In this document: positions 1-6,809 of the stretch, piece after piece
Layout: each line of letters starts with the position of its first letter
Position numbering within the stretch: the first letter of the stretch is position 1
NCBI GenBank assembly: GCA_035291705.1
Contig: DATDRM010000186.1
Span: forward strand, 1-13,142
Length of the DNA: 13,142 nt
Direction: 5' to 3'
From: DATDRM01 sp035291705
GTDB taxonomy: Bacteria; Chloroflexota; Anaerolineae; Anaerolineales; UBA4823
Made by a program: the position numbers and the translations under genes
The notes under the pieces: model-generated
Database searches by the model: none
What the model was told of the DNA's origin: nothing
Seen by the model: only the letters and a program-made list of their open reading frames with translations

Positions 1-47
1 GATTTCGAGACAGTCTATAACTGGTTCCTCTCATAAAGGGTAGCTGA

Positions 48-416
48 ATGGCTAATATTCGGATGTTGATTGTAGATGACGTAACCCAGGTCCGGCAGGA
101 CTTGCGCACAATGCTGACCCTATCCTGCGATGTCGAGATCGTGGGTGAGGCTGCAGACGGCCTGGAAGCAATCCATCAGGCCGATGCCCTCCATCCGGAG
201 GTGATCCTGATGGATTTAGAAATGCCAGTCCTGGATGGCTACCAGGCGACGGAGCAGATCAAAAATCAGCACCCTTCCTGCCGGGTAGTCGCCCTGACGG
301 TCCATGGCTATGAGGAAGCACGGCAGAGAGCTCTTCAGGCCGGCGTGGATGCTTTTATCGTCAAGGGGGAATCACTGGAAAACCTGGTGCAGGCAATATT
401 GAAGAGAAAGGAGTAA
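48..416 (+). CDS. stand-alone response-regulator receiver protein (CheY-like)
   Basis: The 122-residue protein is a single REC domain with no output domain. The acidic pocket is D10-D11, the phospho-acceptor is D56 (in LMDLEMP), the switch Thr is T84 (ALTVH) and the conserved Lys is K106. The pattern around these residues resembles the receivers of NarL/LuxR-type regulators, but the reading frame stops straight after the last helix, so no HTH follows. AAAGGG at 35-40 is a suitable ribosome-binding site. The stop lies only 3 nt before the next ATG, so translation is probably coupled to the membrane acyltransferase gene. Such proteins usually relay phosphate or act by protein-protein contact. 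The cognate kinase is not in view and could lie upstream of the window. The fold is certain and the partner is unknown. Confidence 0.93.
   Translation: MANIRMLIVDDVTQVRQDLRTMLTLSCDVEIVGEAADGLEAIHQADALHPEVILMDLEMPVLDGYQATEQIKNQHPSCRVVALTVHGYEEARQRALQAGVDAFIVKGESLENLVQAILKRKE
407..413 (+). promoter_or_regulatory. ribosome-binding site of the first acyltransferase, inside the receiver gene
   Basis: AAAGGAG lies within the last codons of the receiver gene, six nt before the ATG at 420. With a 3-nt intergenic gap this suggests translational coupling of the two genes. Confidence 0.75.
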
Positions 417-419
417 TCC

Positions 420-1625
420 ATGAATACCAAGTTAGTTCAAAGAAGGTATGACTTGGATTGGCTGCGCGTGCTGGCTATTCTGGCGATCTTCGTGTTTCAT
501 AGCACCCGCTTTTTCGATACGGACGATTGGGCGATCAAGAATCCGACTACTTACTTATTTGTGGACGGATGGAAAACGTTCGCTACCAGTTGGGGGATGC
601 CGCTGATCTTGATTATTTCTGGCGCCAGTGTTTTCTACGCCTTAGGAAAAGTTCGCCCAGGGAAATATATCAAGGGTATCTTTTTGCGCTTGTTTGTGCC
701 ATTGATGGTCGGCATGTTCACTCACATTGTCCTTCAGGTTTATCTGGAGAACCTGCACAAAGGGACGTTCAGCGGCTCGTTCTTTGAATTCTACCCGTAT
801 TACTTCGACGGCATGTACGGTTTCGGCGGCAACTTTGCCTGGATGGGCCTGCACCTATGGTATCTGGAGATCCTGTTCATCCTCTCCCTGCTATTCCTGC
901 CGCTTTTCTACTGGCTCAGGAATAACGCCACCGGTCAGCGCGTTCTGAAAGGTTTGGGTAACTTTCTGGAAAAACCAGGAGCTGTTTTTCTGTTCGTCCT
1001 GCCTGCGATCTGGCTGATCTACGTGCTGGATCCAGAGACCTGGGGAAATAGAGACATGGGCGGCTGGAGCGTGGTGATCTACCCGCTTTTCTTCATCTCC
1101 GGCTTCATGATCATTTCCAACCAGCGCTTGCAGGAACGCATTCAGCAGATGTGCTGGTACTCTTTGGGATTAGCCCTTGTGCTGACTGGCGCATATCTCT
1201 TCCTGGAGTTCAATACCAGTCCAATCTTATATTCAATCGGGGAGATGCCGGCCGATCTGATCGTCGCCCCGGTCGCCTGGTGCTGGCTGCTGACAGTCTT
1301 TGGGTTCGGCATGAAACACCTGAATTTCAACACTCCGTTTTTGAAGTATGCCAACGAAGCTGTCCTTCCCTTCTACATCCTGCACCAGACTGTGATTGTA
1401 GGTTTAGGCTATTTCGTGGTGCAGTGGGCGATCCCAGACTGGCTAAAGTTCTTGTTTATCCTGACCGCCTCGTTCCTGGTGTCTATGGGTTTATACGAGT
1501 TCCTTGTGCGGCGCTTCAACCCGCTGCGCTTCCTGTTCGGGATGAAACTGCTGCCGAAAACTTCCGCATTAGAACCCCTGGAAGCCTCCCCGGCGAGCCT
1601 TCCTGAGACTCGCACGGCAACCTGA
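420..1625 (+). CDS. acyltransferase-3 family integral-membrane protein (paralogue 1)
   Basis: The 401-residue polytopic membrane protein has the features of the acyltransferase-3 superfamily (OafA, OpgC/MdoC, NodX). The first membrane helix carries LDWLRVLAIL with R16 and then H27, the Arg/His pair typical of the family. A second motif, HLWYLE, starts at H145, and FYILHQ near the C-terminus contains H322. About ten hydrophobic segments are visible, and the last ~25 residues form a polar tail. The family moves acyl groups such as acetyl or succinyl to extracytoplasmic glycans, lipids or small molecules, but the acceptor here cannot be read. The gene follows the receiver gene by 3 nt and shares, by eye, roughly half its residues with the next gene. 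Confidence 0.88.
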   Translation: MNTKLVQRRYDLDWLRVLAILAIFVFHSTRFFDTDDWAIKNPTTYLFVDGWKTFATSWGMPLILIISGASVFYALGKVRPGKYIKGIFLRLFVPLMVGMFTHIVLQVYLENLHKGTFSGSFFEFYPYYFDGMYGFGGNFAWMGLHLWYLEILFILSLLFLPLFYWLRNNATGQRVLKGLGNFLEKPGAVFLFVLPAIWLIYVLDPETWGNRDMGGWSVVIYPLFFISGFMIISNQRLQERIQQMCWYSLGLALVLTGAYLFLEFNTSPILYSIGEMPADLIVAPVAWCWLLTVFGFGMKHLNFNTPFLKYANEAVLPFYILHQTVIVGLGYFVVQWAIPDWLKFLFILTASFLVSMGLYEFLVRRFNPLRFLFGMKLLPKTSALEPLEASPASLPETRTAT

Positions 1626-1672
1626 TCCTAAACGATCGCTGTCCACCGAAATTGAAAGTAATTAGTTCGATC

Positions 1673-1678
1673 GGAGGA
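1673..1678 (+). promoter_or_regulatory. strong ribosome-binding site of the second acyltransferase
   Basis: GGAGGA lies eight nt before the ATG at 1687, in a 61-nt intergenic gap with no convincing promoter or terminator. The gap is compatible with one transcript across the acyltransferase genes. Confidence 0.7.
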
Positions 1679-1686
1679 ATAGAAAA

Positions 1687-2895
1687 ATGGACACAAAACC
1701 TTCCACAAGAAATAATTACCTGGACTGGCTGCGAGTGCTGGCGATCCTGTTTGTATTCGTCTATCACTCCACCCGCTTTTTCAACCTGGAGGACTGGCAC
1801 GTGAAGAATCCCGTGAGATATGAATGGGTGGAAATTTGGAATCTATTCGCCTGGAACTGGATGATGCCGATCATCTTCGTCATCTCGGGGGCCAGCCTGT
1901 ATTACGCCGTCGGCAAGAGCGGCGCGGGCAAGTTCGTCAAAGATAAGGTGCTGCGCCTGCTGGTGCCTTATTTTGTGGCCATATTCACTCACGCGACCCT
2001 GCAGGTCTACCTGGACTGGACCACCCATGGGGAATTCAGCGGCTCCTACTTCCAGTTCCTGCCAAGGTACTTCGCAAGTGTTTTTACAGCCGGTTATGGA
2101 CCCATGGCGATCTTTGAACTGGAGCAAATGCATCTCTGGTACTTGTTGTGGCTGTTTATCTTTACCCTGCTGCTCTACCCGCTGATGCGCTGGCTGAAGG
2201 GAGGCGGACGCCGGGTGCTATCCGCAGTCGGCAGCTTCCTGGCCCTGCCCGGAGCGGTCTACCTGCTGGCGCTGCCTGCCGTCCTGCTGTTGGCTTTCGC
2301 CGATCCGGACAGCCCGGTGATGGCGGAAAAAGGTGCCGGGTGGAGCCAGGTGATCTACCTGTGGCTCTTGTTCTCCGGTTTTCTCGTCATCTCCGCAGAG
2401 CGACTTGAGGCCAGCATTAAGCGGCTGCGCTGGCTCTCGCTGGGGATGGCGGTGGTCGCGCTCGGCATCCTGCTCTATCTTGTGTTCACCCAGGGTGTTC
2501 CCGCCTACGGCACGTCGCTTTATGCGCCCTTGTTTGGGCTGGCCGGCTTCAGCTCCTGGTGCTGGATTCTGGCTTACTTCGGCTTAGCAATGAGATACCT
2601 GGACTTTCGCAAGCCGGTCTTACAATACGCCAACGAGGCGGTGCTGTCGTTCTATGTCCTGCACCAATCCGTCTTGATCTGCGTGGGTTACTTTATCGTG
2701 CAATGGCCCATCCCCGACGCCCTCAAATGGGCGGTCATCCTGTTGATCTCTTACGCCGTTATCATGGGGTTGTACGAGTACCTGATCCGGCGGATCAATG
2801 TCCTGCGCTTCCTGTTCGGCATGAAACTGCCGGTCAGGACCGCAGTCGTTCAATCCCAGGAGTCCCAGGTTATTGAGCCTGCTCGAACGCTGTAA
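1687..2895 (+). CDS. acyltransferase-3 family integral-membrane protein (paralogue 2)
   Basis: The 402-residue polytopic membrane protein is a tandem paralogue of the gene before it. LDWLRVLAIL with R16 and H27 falls at the same residue numbers, followed by the same STRFF. HLWYL starts at H149, ANEAVLSFYVLHQ contains H326, and the C-terminal block LRFLFGMKL is identical in both. Length and membrane layout agree along the whole chain, so this is a duplication rather than a domain fusion. The region is very GC-rich (positions 2221-2280 are 44 G/C out of 60). The likely role is acyl transfer to an envelope or exported substrate. Both copies keep the catalytic-type residues, so neither looks dead. 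The copies may have diverged in acceptor or donor preference. Confidence 0.88.
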   Translation: MDTKPSTRNNYLDWLRVLAILFVFVYHSTRFFNLEDWHVKNPVRYEWVEIWNLFAWNWMMPIIFVISGASLYYAVGKSGAGKFVKDKVLRLLVPYFVAIFTHATLQVYLDWTTHGEFSGSYFQFLPRYFASVFTAGYGPMAIFELEQMHLWYLLWLFIFTLLLYPLMRWLKGGGRRVLSAVGSFLALPGAVYLLALPAVLLLAFADPDSPVMAEKGAGWSQVIYLWLLFSGFLVISAERLEASIKRLRWLSLGMAVVALGILLYLVFTQGVPAYGTSLYAPLFGLAGFSSWCWILAYFGLAMRYLDFRKPVLQYANEAVLSFYVLHQSVLICVGYFIVQWPIPDALKWAVILLISYAVIMGLYEYLIRRINVLRFLFGMKLPVRTAVVQSQESQVIEPARTL

Positions 2896-2955
2896 TGCGA
2901 TCAGGGAAACATGATTTCTTCTCTGAAGAGCATGGTATTGAATTGAGTAAAATTT

Positions 2956-2960
2956 GGAGA
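2956..2960 (+). promoter_or_regulatory. ribosome-binding site of the third acyltransferase
   Basis: GGAGA lies seven nt before the ATG at 2968. The 72-nt gap after paralogue 2 is AT-rich but shows no clear terminator. Confidence 0.6.
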
Positions 2961-2967
2961 AACAAAG

Positions 2968-4182
2968 ATGAAAACACAAATCGTTTATCCGCAAAGCGAA
3001 GCCGTCATCACAAGGGAAAAAGCTGCCGCTAAAGTGCAGCCCAAAGCTGCCACCCGCCTGTTGTTCATCGACAACATCCGGGTCTACCTGACGATCCTGG
3101 TGATCCTGCATCACCTGATGATCACCTATGCTGGCACTGGTAGTTGGATCTATTTTGAGGATCGTGCAGACCTCCTGACCGAAGTGGTTGGCAGCATATT
3201 TACCACCGTCAACCAGATTTACTTTATGGGGTTGTTCCTACTAATCTCAGCCTACTTCGTGCCGGGCTCCTACGAACGCAAGGGCGCCGGGCGTTTCTTG
3301 AAAGACCGCCTGGTGCGCCTGGGAATCCCGCTGGCGATCTACAGCTGGATCATCCATCCCCTGCTGGTTTATGTCTACCTGCGCGTGGTCGCGGGAATAC
3401 GCCAGCCTTTCTGGGAGTACTTCCCCCGCCAGTACTTTGGCGAGGGATACCTGATCGGTCAAGGGCCGCTGTGGTTCGTCGAGACCCTGCTGATCTTGAC
3501 GCTGGTGTACGTAGCGGTCCGGCTCTTGTTCCGTTCTTGCCCGGCAGAACCAATTTCTGACAGGGCCTTCCCAGGCGGCGCGGCGATCAGCCTGTTTGCC
3601 GTGCTCGTGGCGTTGGTCACCTTCGTGCTGCGCCTGTGGATTCCGGAAGGCTGGAATTTCAAACCTCTAAACCTGCAGTTCCCCTATTTCCCGGGCTATA
3701 TTGCCCTGTTCCTGGTCGGCCTGGTCGCCTACCGGCGCAACTGGTTTCTGACCCTGTCGGAGAAGACCGGGCGCCGCTGGCTGTGGGGCTGTGCCTTGAT
3801 ACTCCTGATTGGATACCCGGTGGCCATTATCCTCGGCGGCGCGATGGAGAATGACAGTGTCTTTTTAGGTGGCTGGCACTGGCAAGCCTTGTTTTGGGCT
3901 TTTATGAGCTCGTTCCTGGCGGTGGGCCTGTGCATCGGCGTGCTGTACCTGTTCCGGCGCTACGCCAACCGGCAGGGTAGGCTAAGCCGCTTCCTGGTGC
4001 CGAACGCCTACACGGCCTACATCATCCACGCCCCGGTGATCGTGGCGGTAGCCCTGGCGTTGCGGGGGCTGGATTTCCACCCGTTGCTCAAGTTCGCACT
4101 AGCGGCACTGGTGTCTGTTTCCCTGTGCTTTGGGCTGAGCAGCCTGATTCGCAAGCTGCCCTATACAGATCGGGTCTTGTAA
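2968..4182 (+). CDS. acyltransferase-3 family integral-membrane protein (divergent third copy)
   Basis: The 404-residue polytopic membrane protein belongs to the same superfamily as the two upstream genes but is clearly more distant. A polar cytoplasmic leader of about 30 residues precedes the first helix, IDNIRVYLTILVILHHL, with R38 and H48-H49. The second motif is GPLWFVE at 166-172, where the upstream copies have HLWYL, and the C-terminal motif is YIIHAP with H354. About ten hydrophobic segments are visible. The C-terminus ends soon after the last helix and lacks the LRFLFGMKL block of its neighbours. It may act on a different acceptor or in a linked step. The same strand and the terminator just downstream make it the probable last gene of the unit. 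Confidence 0.86.
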   Translation: MKTQIVYPQSEAVITREKAAAKVQPKAATRLLFIDNIRVYLTILVILHHLMITYAGTGSWIYFEDRADLLTEVVGSIFTTVNQIYFMGLFLLISAYFVPGSYERKGAGRFLKDRLVRLGIPLAIYSWIIHPLLVYVYLRVVAGIRQPFWEYFPRQYFGEGYLIGQGPLWFVETLLILTLVYVAVRLLFRSCPAEPISDRAFPGGAAISLFAVLVALVTFVLRLWIPEGWNFKPLNLQFPYFPGYIALFLVGLVAYRRNWFLTLSEKTGRRWLWGCALILLIGYPVAIILGGAMENDSVFLGGWHWQALFWAFMSSFLAVGLCIGVLYLFRRYANRQGRLSRFLVPNAYTAYIIHAPVIVAVALALRGLDFHPLLKFALAALVSVSLCFGLSSLIRKLPYTDRVL

Positions 4183-4206
4183 GATTATTTTTCCATCCCT
4201 ACCCAT

Positions 4207-4231
4207 AAACCTGGCTGAGAATGCCAGGTTT
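4207..4231. terminator. bidirectional rho-independent-type terminator between convergent genes
   Basis: AAACCTGGC (4207-4215) and GCCAGGTTT (4223-4231) form a perfect 9-bp stem with a 7-nt loop. On the plus strand the hairpin runs into a pyrimidine-rich tail (TTTCCTTTCTT). On the minus strand it starts a few bases after the stop of the tandem GNAT gene. Its place in the 55-nt gap between convergent genes suggests it ends both transcripts. Neither side has a long unbroken T run, so efficiency is uncertain. Confidence 0.75.
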
Positions 4232-4237
4232 CCTTTC

Positions 4238-5233
4238 TTAAAATGGCTTGCGGTAGATGGTGTCGCGGCTGACTACTCGAAAACCGCAGCTCTCATACAA
4301 GCTTGTACTGACATTTTCACTATCAACGGCTAGAGCAGATTCGGTCATGCCTTCTGCTTTTTGTGCCTGCAGGCTGCGTGCGATCAGCGCACGGGCTAGA
4401 CCGCGCCTCCGCCAGGCGCGACCGACACCAATGCCCTCGGTATAGCCGCGTTTTCGGTTGAACTTCTCGTTCTGTTCATGATCGATAAAAGTCAACACGT
4501 GCCCGGCAACTTGTTGGGTTGCACTATCCCACGCTATTTGCCAGAGGTGAGGTTGGAAATGAGGCATATTGTTCAGCCAGGTCTCATAATCTTCGCCGGC
4601 GTATCCCCATTCGTCTTGACTGGTTTCATCGACAGAGGCCCAGATCGAGCGATAATGTTCAGGTAAAGCCGGGCGCATTTCCACACCATCCGGCAACGGC
4701 AAATCGGGTATGTCATCCAGTGATGGCCGGATCATTTCATGGAAGTAGCGTATGGGTTGGTAGTCTGCGCGCTCCAGCACGATGCGAGTGCCTTCTTGAT
4801 ATTGTGAGACCGAAACCTGGAAGGACCTGGCCTGATCCGATGGGTGGGATGCGGCGATCTCTCGCAGGCGATTCTCCATCCAAAGCAGCATGGCGCATCC
4901 GATTCCCTTCCGCCGCCATGCCGGTACAAGAAAACCGACAAATTCATAAATTCGTCCGCTTGCCGGTTCCTCCCACCACCACCCCCGTGAGTAGCCAATC
5001 ACTTCATCACTGATTTCCGCAAAAATCATATCCTGGTAGGGATCACAGTTGGTCAGGTGACCATAATTTTTAGCCATATCTTCAACCGTATCTGAGCGCT
5101 CGATTTTATCCGCCTGCGCGCTGGACAAAAGGGCAGCTACCATGTGGGGATAGTCACTCTCTCCGCGAAAGTGGCGAAATCTCAATCCAGATACTGCCGG
5201 GGCATTCGCTACGGTAATCTGATCAGGGGACAT
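4238..5233 (-). CDS. tandem GNAT-domain N-acetyltransferase
   Basis: The 331-residue soluble protein contains two GNAT folds. Domain 1 (about 17-170) carries the acetyl-CoA pyrophosphate loop PAWRRKGIG at 104-112. Domain 2 (about 185-331) carries a second loop, RAWRRRGLA at 272-280, and the terminal motif ENVSTSLYESCGF at 306-318. Both loops keep the Arg/Gly pattern, so both halves could bind acetyl-CoA. In many two-domain relatives, such as mycothiol synthase MshD, only one half is active. The substrate cannot be deduced. The start codon lies 13 nt after the kinase gene's stop with only a weak ribosome-binding site, so it is probably co-transcribed and coupled. G+C is high (37 of 60 at 4861-4920), unlike the kinase gene next to it. 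Confidence 0.85.
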   Translation of the reverse strand: MSPDQITVANAPAVSGLRFRHFRGESDYPHMVAALLSSAQADKIERSDTVEDMAKNYGHLTNCDPYQDMIFAEISDEVIGYSRGWWWEEPASGRIYEFVGFLVPAWRRKGIGCAMLLWMENRLREIAASHPSDQARSFQVSVSQYQEGTRIVLERADYQPIRYFHEMIRPSLDDIPDLPLPDGVEMRPALPEHYRSIWASVDETSQDEWGYAGEDYETWLNNMPHFQPHLWQIAWDSATQQVAGHVLTFIDHEQNEKFNRKRGYTEGIGVGRAWRRRGLARALIARSLQAQKAEGMTESALAVDSENVSTSLYESCGFRVVSRDTIYRKPF

Positions 5234-5246
5234 AATTGCCTACTAA

Positions 5247-6119
5247 CTACTGAACATCTCTTGCACCGCCTAAATGGGCTGTGAACCAAAAAGTCTCTCC
5301 TGTTTCAATACCGAGCAAAACCCATTCCAATTCAAGCAACTGAGCATAAAAACGCGCTCTAAGTAAATATTTTTCTAGATTTGGATACGACTTATGCATT
5401 CTTTTCACAAAAGACTCGCCGTAGATATTGATCAAACTGCCAATATCTGAAGCAGCATCACCCATACCAGCCATGCCAAAGTCAATGACTCCGGTTATTT
5501 TACGTTCTTGATCATCAAATAAAATGTGATAAGACGCTAAATCGCCGTGAATCAATGCCGGCTCGTGTAAGGAAGATCCTGGATCCTCCAAGACACTATT
5601 AAAGAGTTCTTCTACCCATTGAATTTGAAATGCCTGCAATAATGGAAATATCTTCTCTTTAACCCTTTCCTGAATATCTAACCAATCCTGCCGCCTAACT
5701 GGTGCGCGTGTAGATGGTAATTCCCAATCCACTTTAGAAATGTCCGTTGTGTGCAGTCTGTAAAGCACTCTTCCAAGTTGTTCGGCAATCTTACTTTGAG
5801 TACTTTGGACAAATCCCTTTATAGTTTTACATGACAAGGGCTGTCCGCTAAGAAGTGGATAAACAATGCAGTCAGAACTTCTATATACCGGCGTTGGAAC
5901 GCCTATGCCAAGATGGGGGCGAACAAGATCGAGAATTTTCATCTCAACACCAAGCATCCTGGCATATTCTTCTGACTTGGCAAATCGAAAGACAAATTCC
6001 TGGTTGACAATCACAACATCATTAATCAACCCTTCTTGATTTCTTTCGAATTGTTCGATTTCCAAATCCGGCATGATAGCATGGGCACGTTGTATCAATA
6101 TATCTGTACTGTCTGACAT
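5247..6119 (-). CDS. aminoglycoside phosphotransferase-family kinase, APH(2'')-like
   Basis: The 290-residue kinase-fold protein is of APH type. The N-lobe has FVFRFAK with candidate ATP-binding K48 and E59. The catalytic loop is LIHGDLASYHILFD, with H191, base D193 and H198. The metal-binding segment is VIDFG with D213. Most APH-family loops read HxDxxxxN. A His at the last position, followed by ILFD, is what I recall from APH(2'') enzymes, and the N-terminal layout also resembles them. The likely reaction is phosphoryl transfer to a hydroxyl of a small molecule, and aminoglycoside resistance is possible but unproven. AAAGGA at 6126-6131 (minus strand) is a good ribosome-binding site. The gene is strongly AT-rich in sampled lines (19 and 23 G/C out of 60), unlike its neighbours, which suggests recent acquisition. 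Confidence 0.82.
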   Translation of the reverse strand: MSDSTDILIQRAHAIMPDLEIEQFERNQEGLINDVVIVNQEFVFRFAKSEEYARMLGVEMKILDLVRPHLGIGVPTPVYRSSDCIVYPLLSGQPLSCKTIKGFVQSTQSKIAEQLGRVLYRLHTTDISKVDWELPSTRAPVRRQDWLDIQERVKEKIFPLLQAFQIQWVEELFNSVLEDPGSSLHEPALIHGDLASYHILFDDQERKITGVIDFGMAGMGDAASDIGSLINIYGESFVKRMHKSYPNLEKYLLRARFYAQLLELEWVLLGIETGETFWFTAHLGGARDVQ

Positions 6120-6156
6120 TACCTATCCTTTTGGTACAGTGCATTGGCTGGATGGA

Positions 6157-6639
6157 TCACTTCTTCGTTAGTTTCAAATTAACTTCTTCGATCTCCTCCC
6201 CACGCGCGTTAGCATAACCCTTACCATGACCAACGATCTTGAAACCACATTTTTTCAATACGCGGAGGGAGGCGACATTATCTTTGGCAACCCAGGCATA
6301 GAGTGGGCGTACCTCTTGTAGATCTAGAAACTTCGAGAGTGCCTGAGTGGCAATGCCCTTTCCCCAGTATTCCTTTCCAATCCAATAACTGACTTCTGGT
6401 TTCCCATACCAACCATGGCTCAGCACGTAACCCACGACATGCCCTTCGAAAAGTATGGTCTTTATCTTGATAGTTTTATCGCCTAATATCTTAGCCCAAT
6501 GCGCCGTGAAGGCCTCCCTGTCCGCTGGATCCTTGGCTGTGAAGGCGGCCATAAAGTTGGCAGCCGGGTCTAGTTGCTGCTCGAAGAATATGGTCAGGTC
6601 ACCTTCGGTCACATCTCGCAGGAGAACAACGTCTGTCAT
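6157..6639 (-). CDS. GNAT N-acetyltransferase (RimJ/RimL-like)
   Basis: The 160-residue single-domain GNAT begins LLRDVTEGDL directly after the start. The acetyl-CoA loop is WIGKEYWGKGIATQAL at 86-101 and the terminal motif is KDNVASLRVLKKCGF at 119-133. The WIGKEYWGKGIA form is typical of RimJ/RimL-type enzymes, which acetylate protein N-termini or small molecules. The frame stays open upstream to a TTG at 6717, but that TTG lies inside the predicted -35 box and the extra residues are not GNAT-like, so the ATG at 6639 is chosen. It is the first gene of a three-gene minus-strand unit, 37 nt before the kinase. Its substrate is unknown. Confidence 0.85.
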   Translation of the reverse strand: MTDVVLLRDVTEGDLTIFFEQQLDPAANFMAAFTAKDPADREAFTAHWAKILGDKTIKIKTILFEGHVVGYVLSHGWYGKPEVSYWIGKEYWGKGIATQALSKFLDLQEVRPLYAWVAKDNVASLRVLKKCGFKIVGHGKGYANARGEEIEEVNLKLTKK

Positions 6640-6688
6640 TGGTAGACTTTCACCTTGCGGGTGATGCCAGGATCCGATCACCCCCCCA

Positions 6689-6717
6689 AGAATATCGCGG
6701 GGCGAAAATATCGTCAA
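6689..6717 (-). promoter_or_regulatory. sigma70-type promoter of the GNAT/APH/GNAT unit
   Basis: On the minus strand, TTGACG (6717-6712) is separated by exactly 17 bp from TATTCT (6694-6689). Transcription would begin near 6682, about 43 nt before the ATG at 6639. The spacing and -35 match are good and the -10 is moderate. Confidence 0.6.
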
Positions 6718-6726
6718 GCGATAATA

Positions 6727-6755
6727 TTGACTTTTTATAAAAACGGCGCGATAAT
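6727..6755 (+). promoter_or_regulatory. sigma70-type promoter of the ROK regulator gene
   Basis: TTGACT (6727-6732), a 17-bp spacer and GATAAT (6750-6755) give one mismatch from consensus in each box. Transcription would begin near 6762, within the palindrome at 6758-6786, about 48 nt before the ATG. The -35 box lies 9 bp from the -35 box of the divergent minus-strand promoter. Confidence 0.72.
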
Positions 6756-6757
6756 TA

Positions 6758-6786
6758 ACTTTGTAAGTTCATTGAACTAACAAAGT
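6758..6786. promoter_or_regulatory. 29-bp palindromic operator, probable ROK-regulator binding site
   Basis: The left half is ACTTTGT-A-AGTTC, the centre is ATT, and the right half is GAACT-A-ACAAAGT. Twelve of 13 paired positions on each side are complementary, and only the A/A pair at 6765/6779 breaks symmetry. The site covers the predicted transcription start of the ROK regulator gene. XylR/NagC-type ROK repressors bind long palindromes of similar AGTTTGTT/AACAAACT character. Steric repression of the regulator's own promoter is the natural reading. No second full copy was found by eye elsewhere in the window. Confidence 0.75.
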
Positions 6787-6809
6787 CTCCGCCTCTTTTT
6801 CTCATCCTG

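Noticed and set aside
1..43. Possible C-terminal tail of an upstream gene (stops in frame 1 at 34-36, frame 2 at 41-43, frame 3 at 18-20)
   Set aside because: All three frames close within 43 bases and no peptide is recognisable, so the frame cannot be chosen.
1661..1678. AGTTC near the start of acyltransferase 2 as an operator
   Set aside because: There is no dyad partner. The downstream bases are explained by the ribosome-binding site.
1687..2895. Acyltransferase 2 as a decaying duplicate
   Set aside because: The frame is intact, with all family motifs and a strong ribosome-binding site, so it is a functional-looking paralogue.
2620..3114. 164-codon open frame on the minus strand across the acyltransferase 2/3 junction
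   Set aside because: It is antisense to two clear membrane-protein genes, is rich in His/Gln/Asp typical of antisense reading, and has no motif.
4183..4237. Hairpin at 4207-4231 as an attachment site or mobile-element end
   Set aside because: It is a simple 9-bp stem between convergent genes with no flanking duplication or integrase, so a terminator explains it.
6640..6717. TTG-initiated 26-residue N-terminal extension of the GNAT protein
   Set aside because: The TTG is part of the predicted -35 box, the added residues do not fit a GNAT start, and the ATG at 6639 directly precedes the domain.
6718..6755. Direct repeat GCGATAAT at 6718-6725 and 6748-6755, 30 bp apart
   Set aside because: The second copy contains the -10 box, and an eight-base repeat in an AT-rich promoter can arise by chance; there are no further copies.
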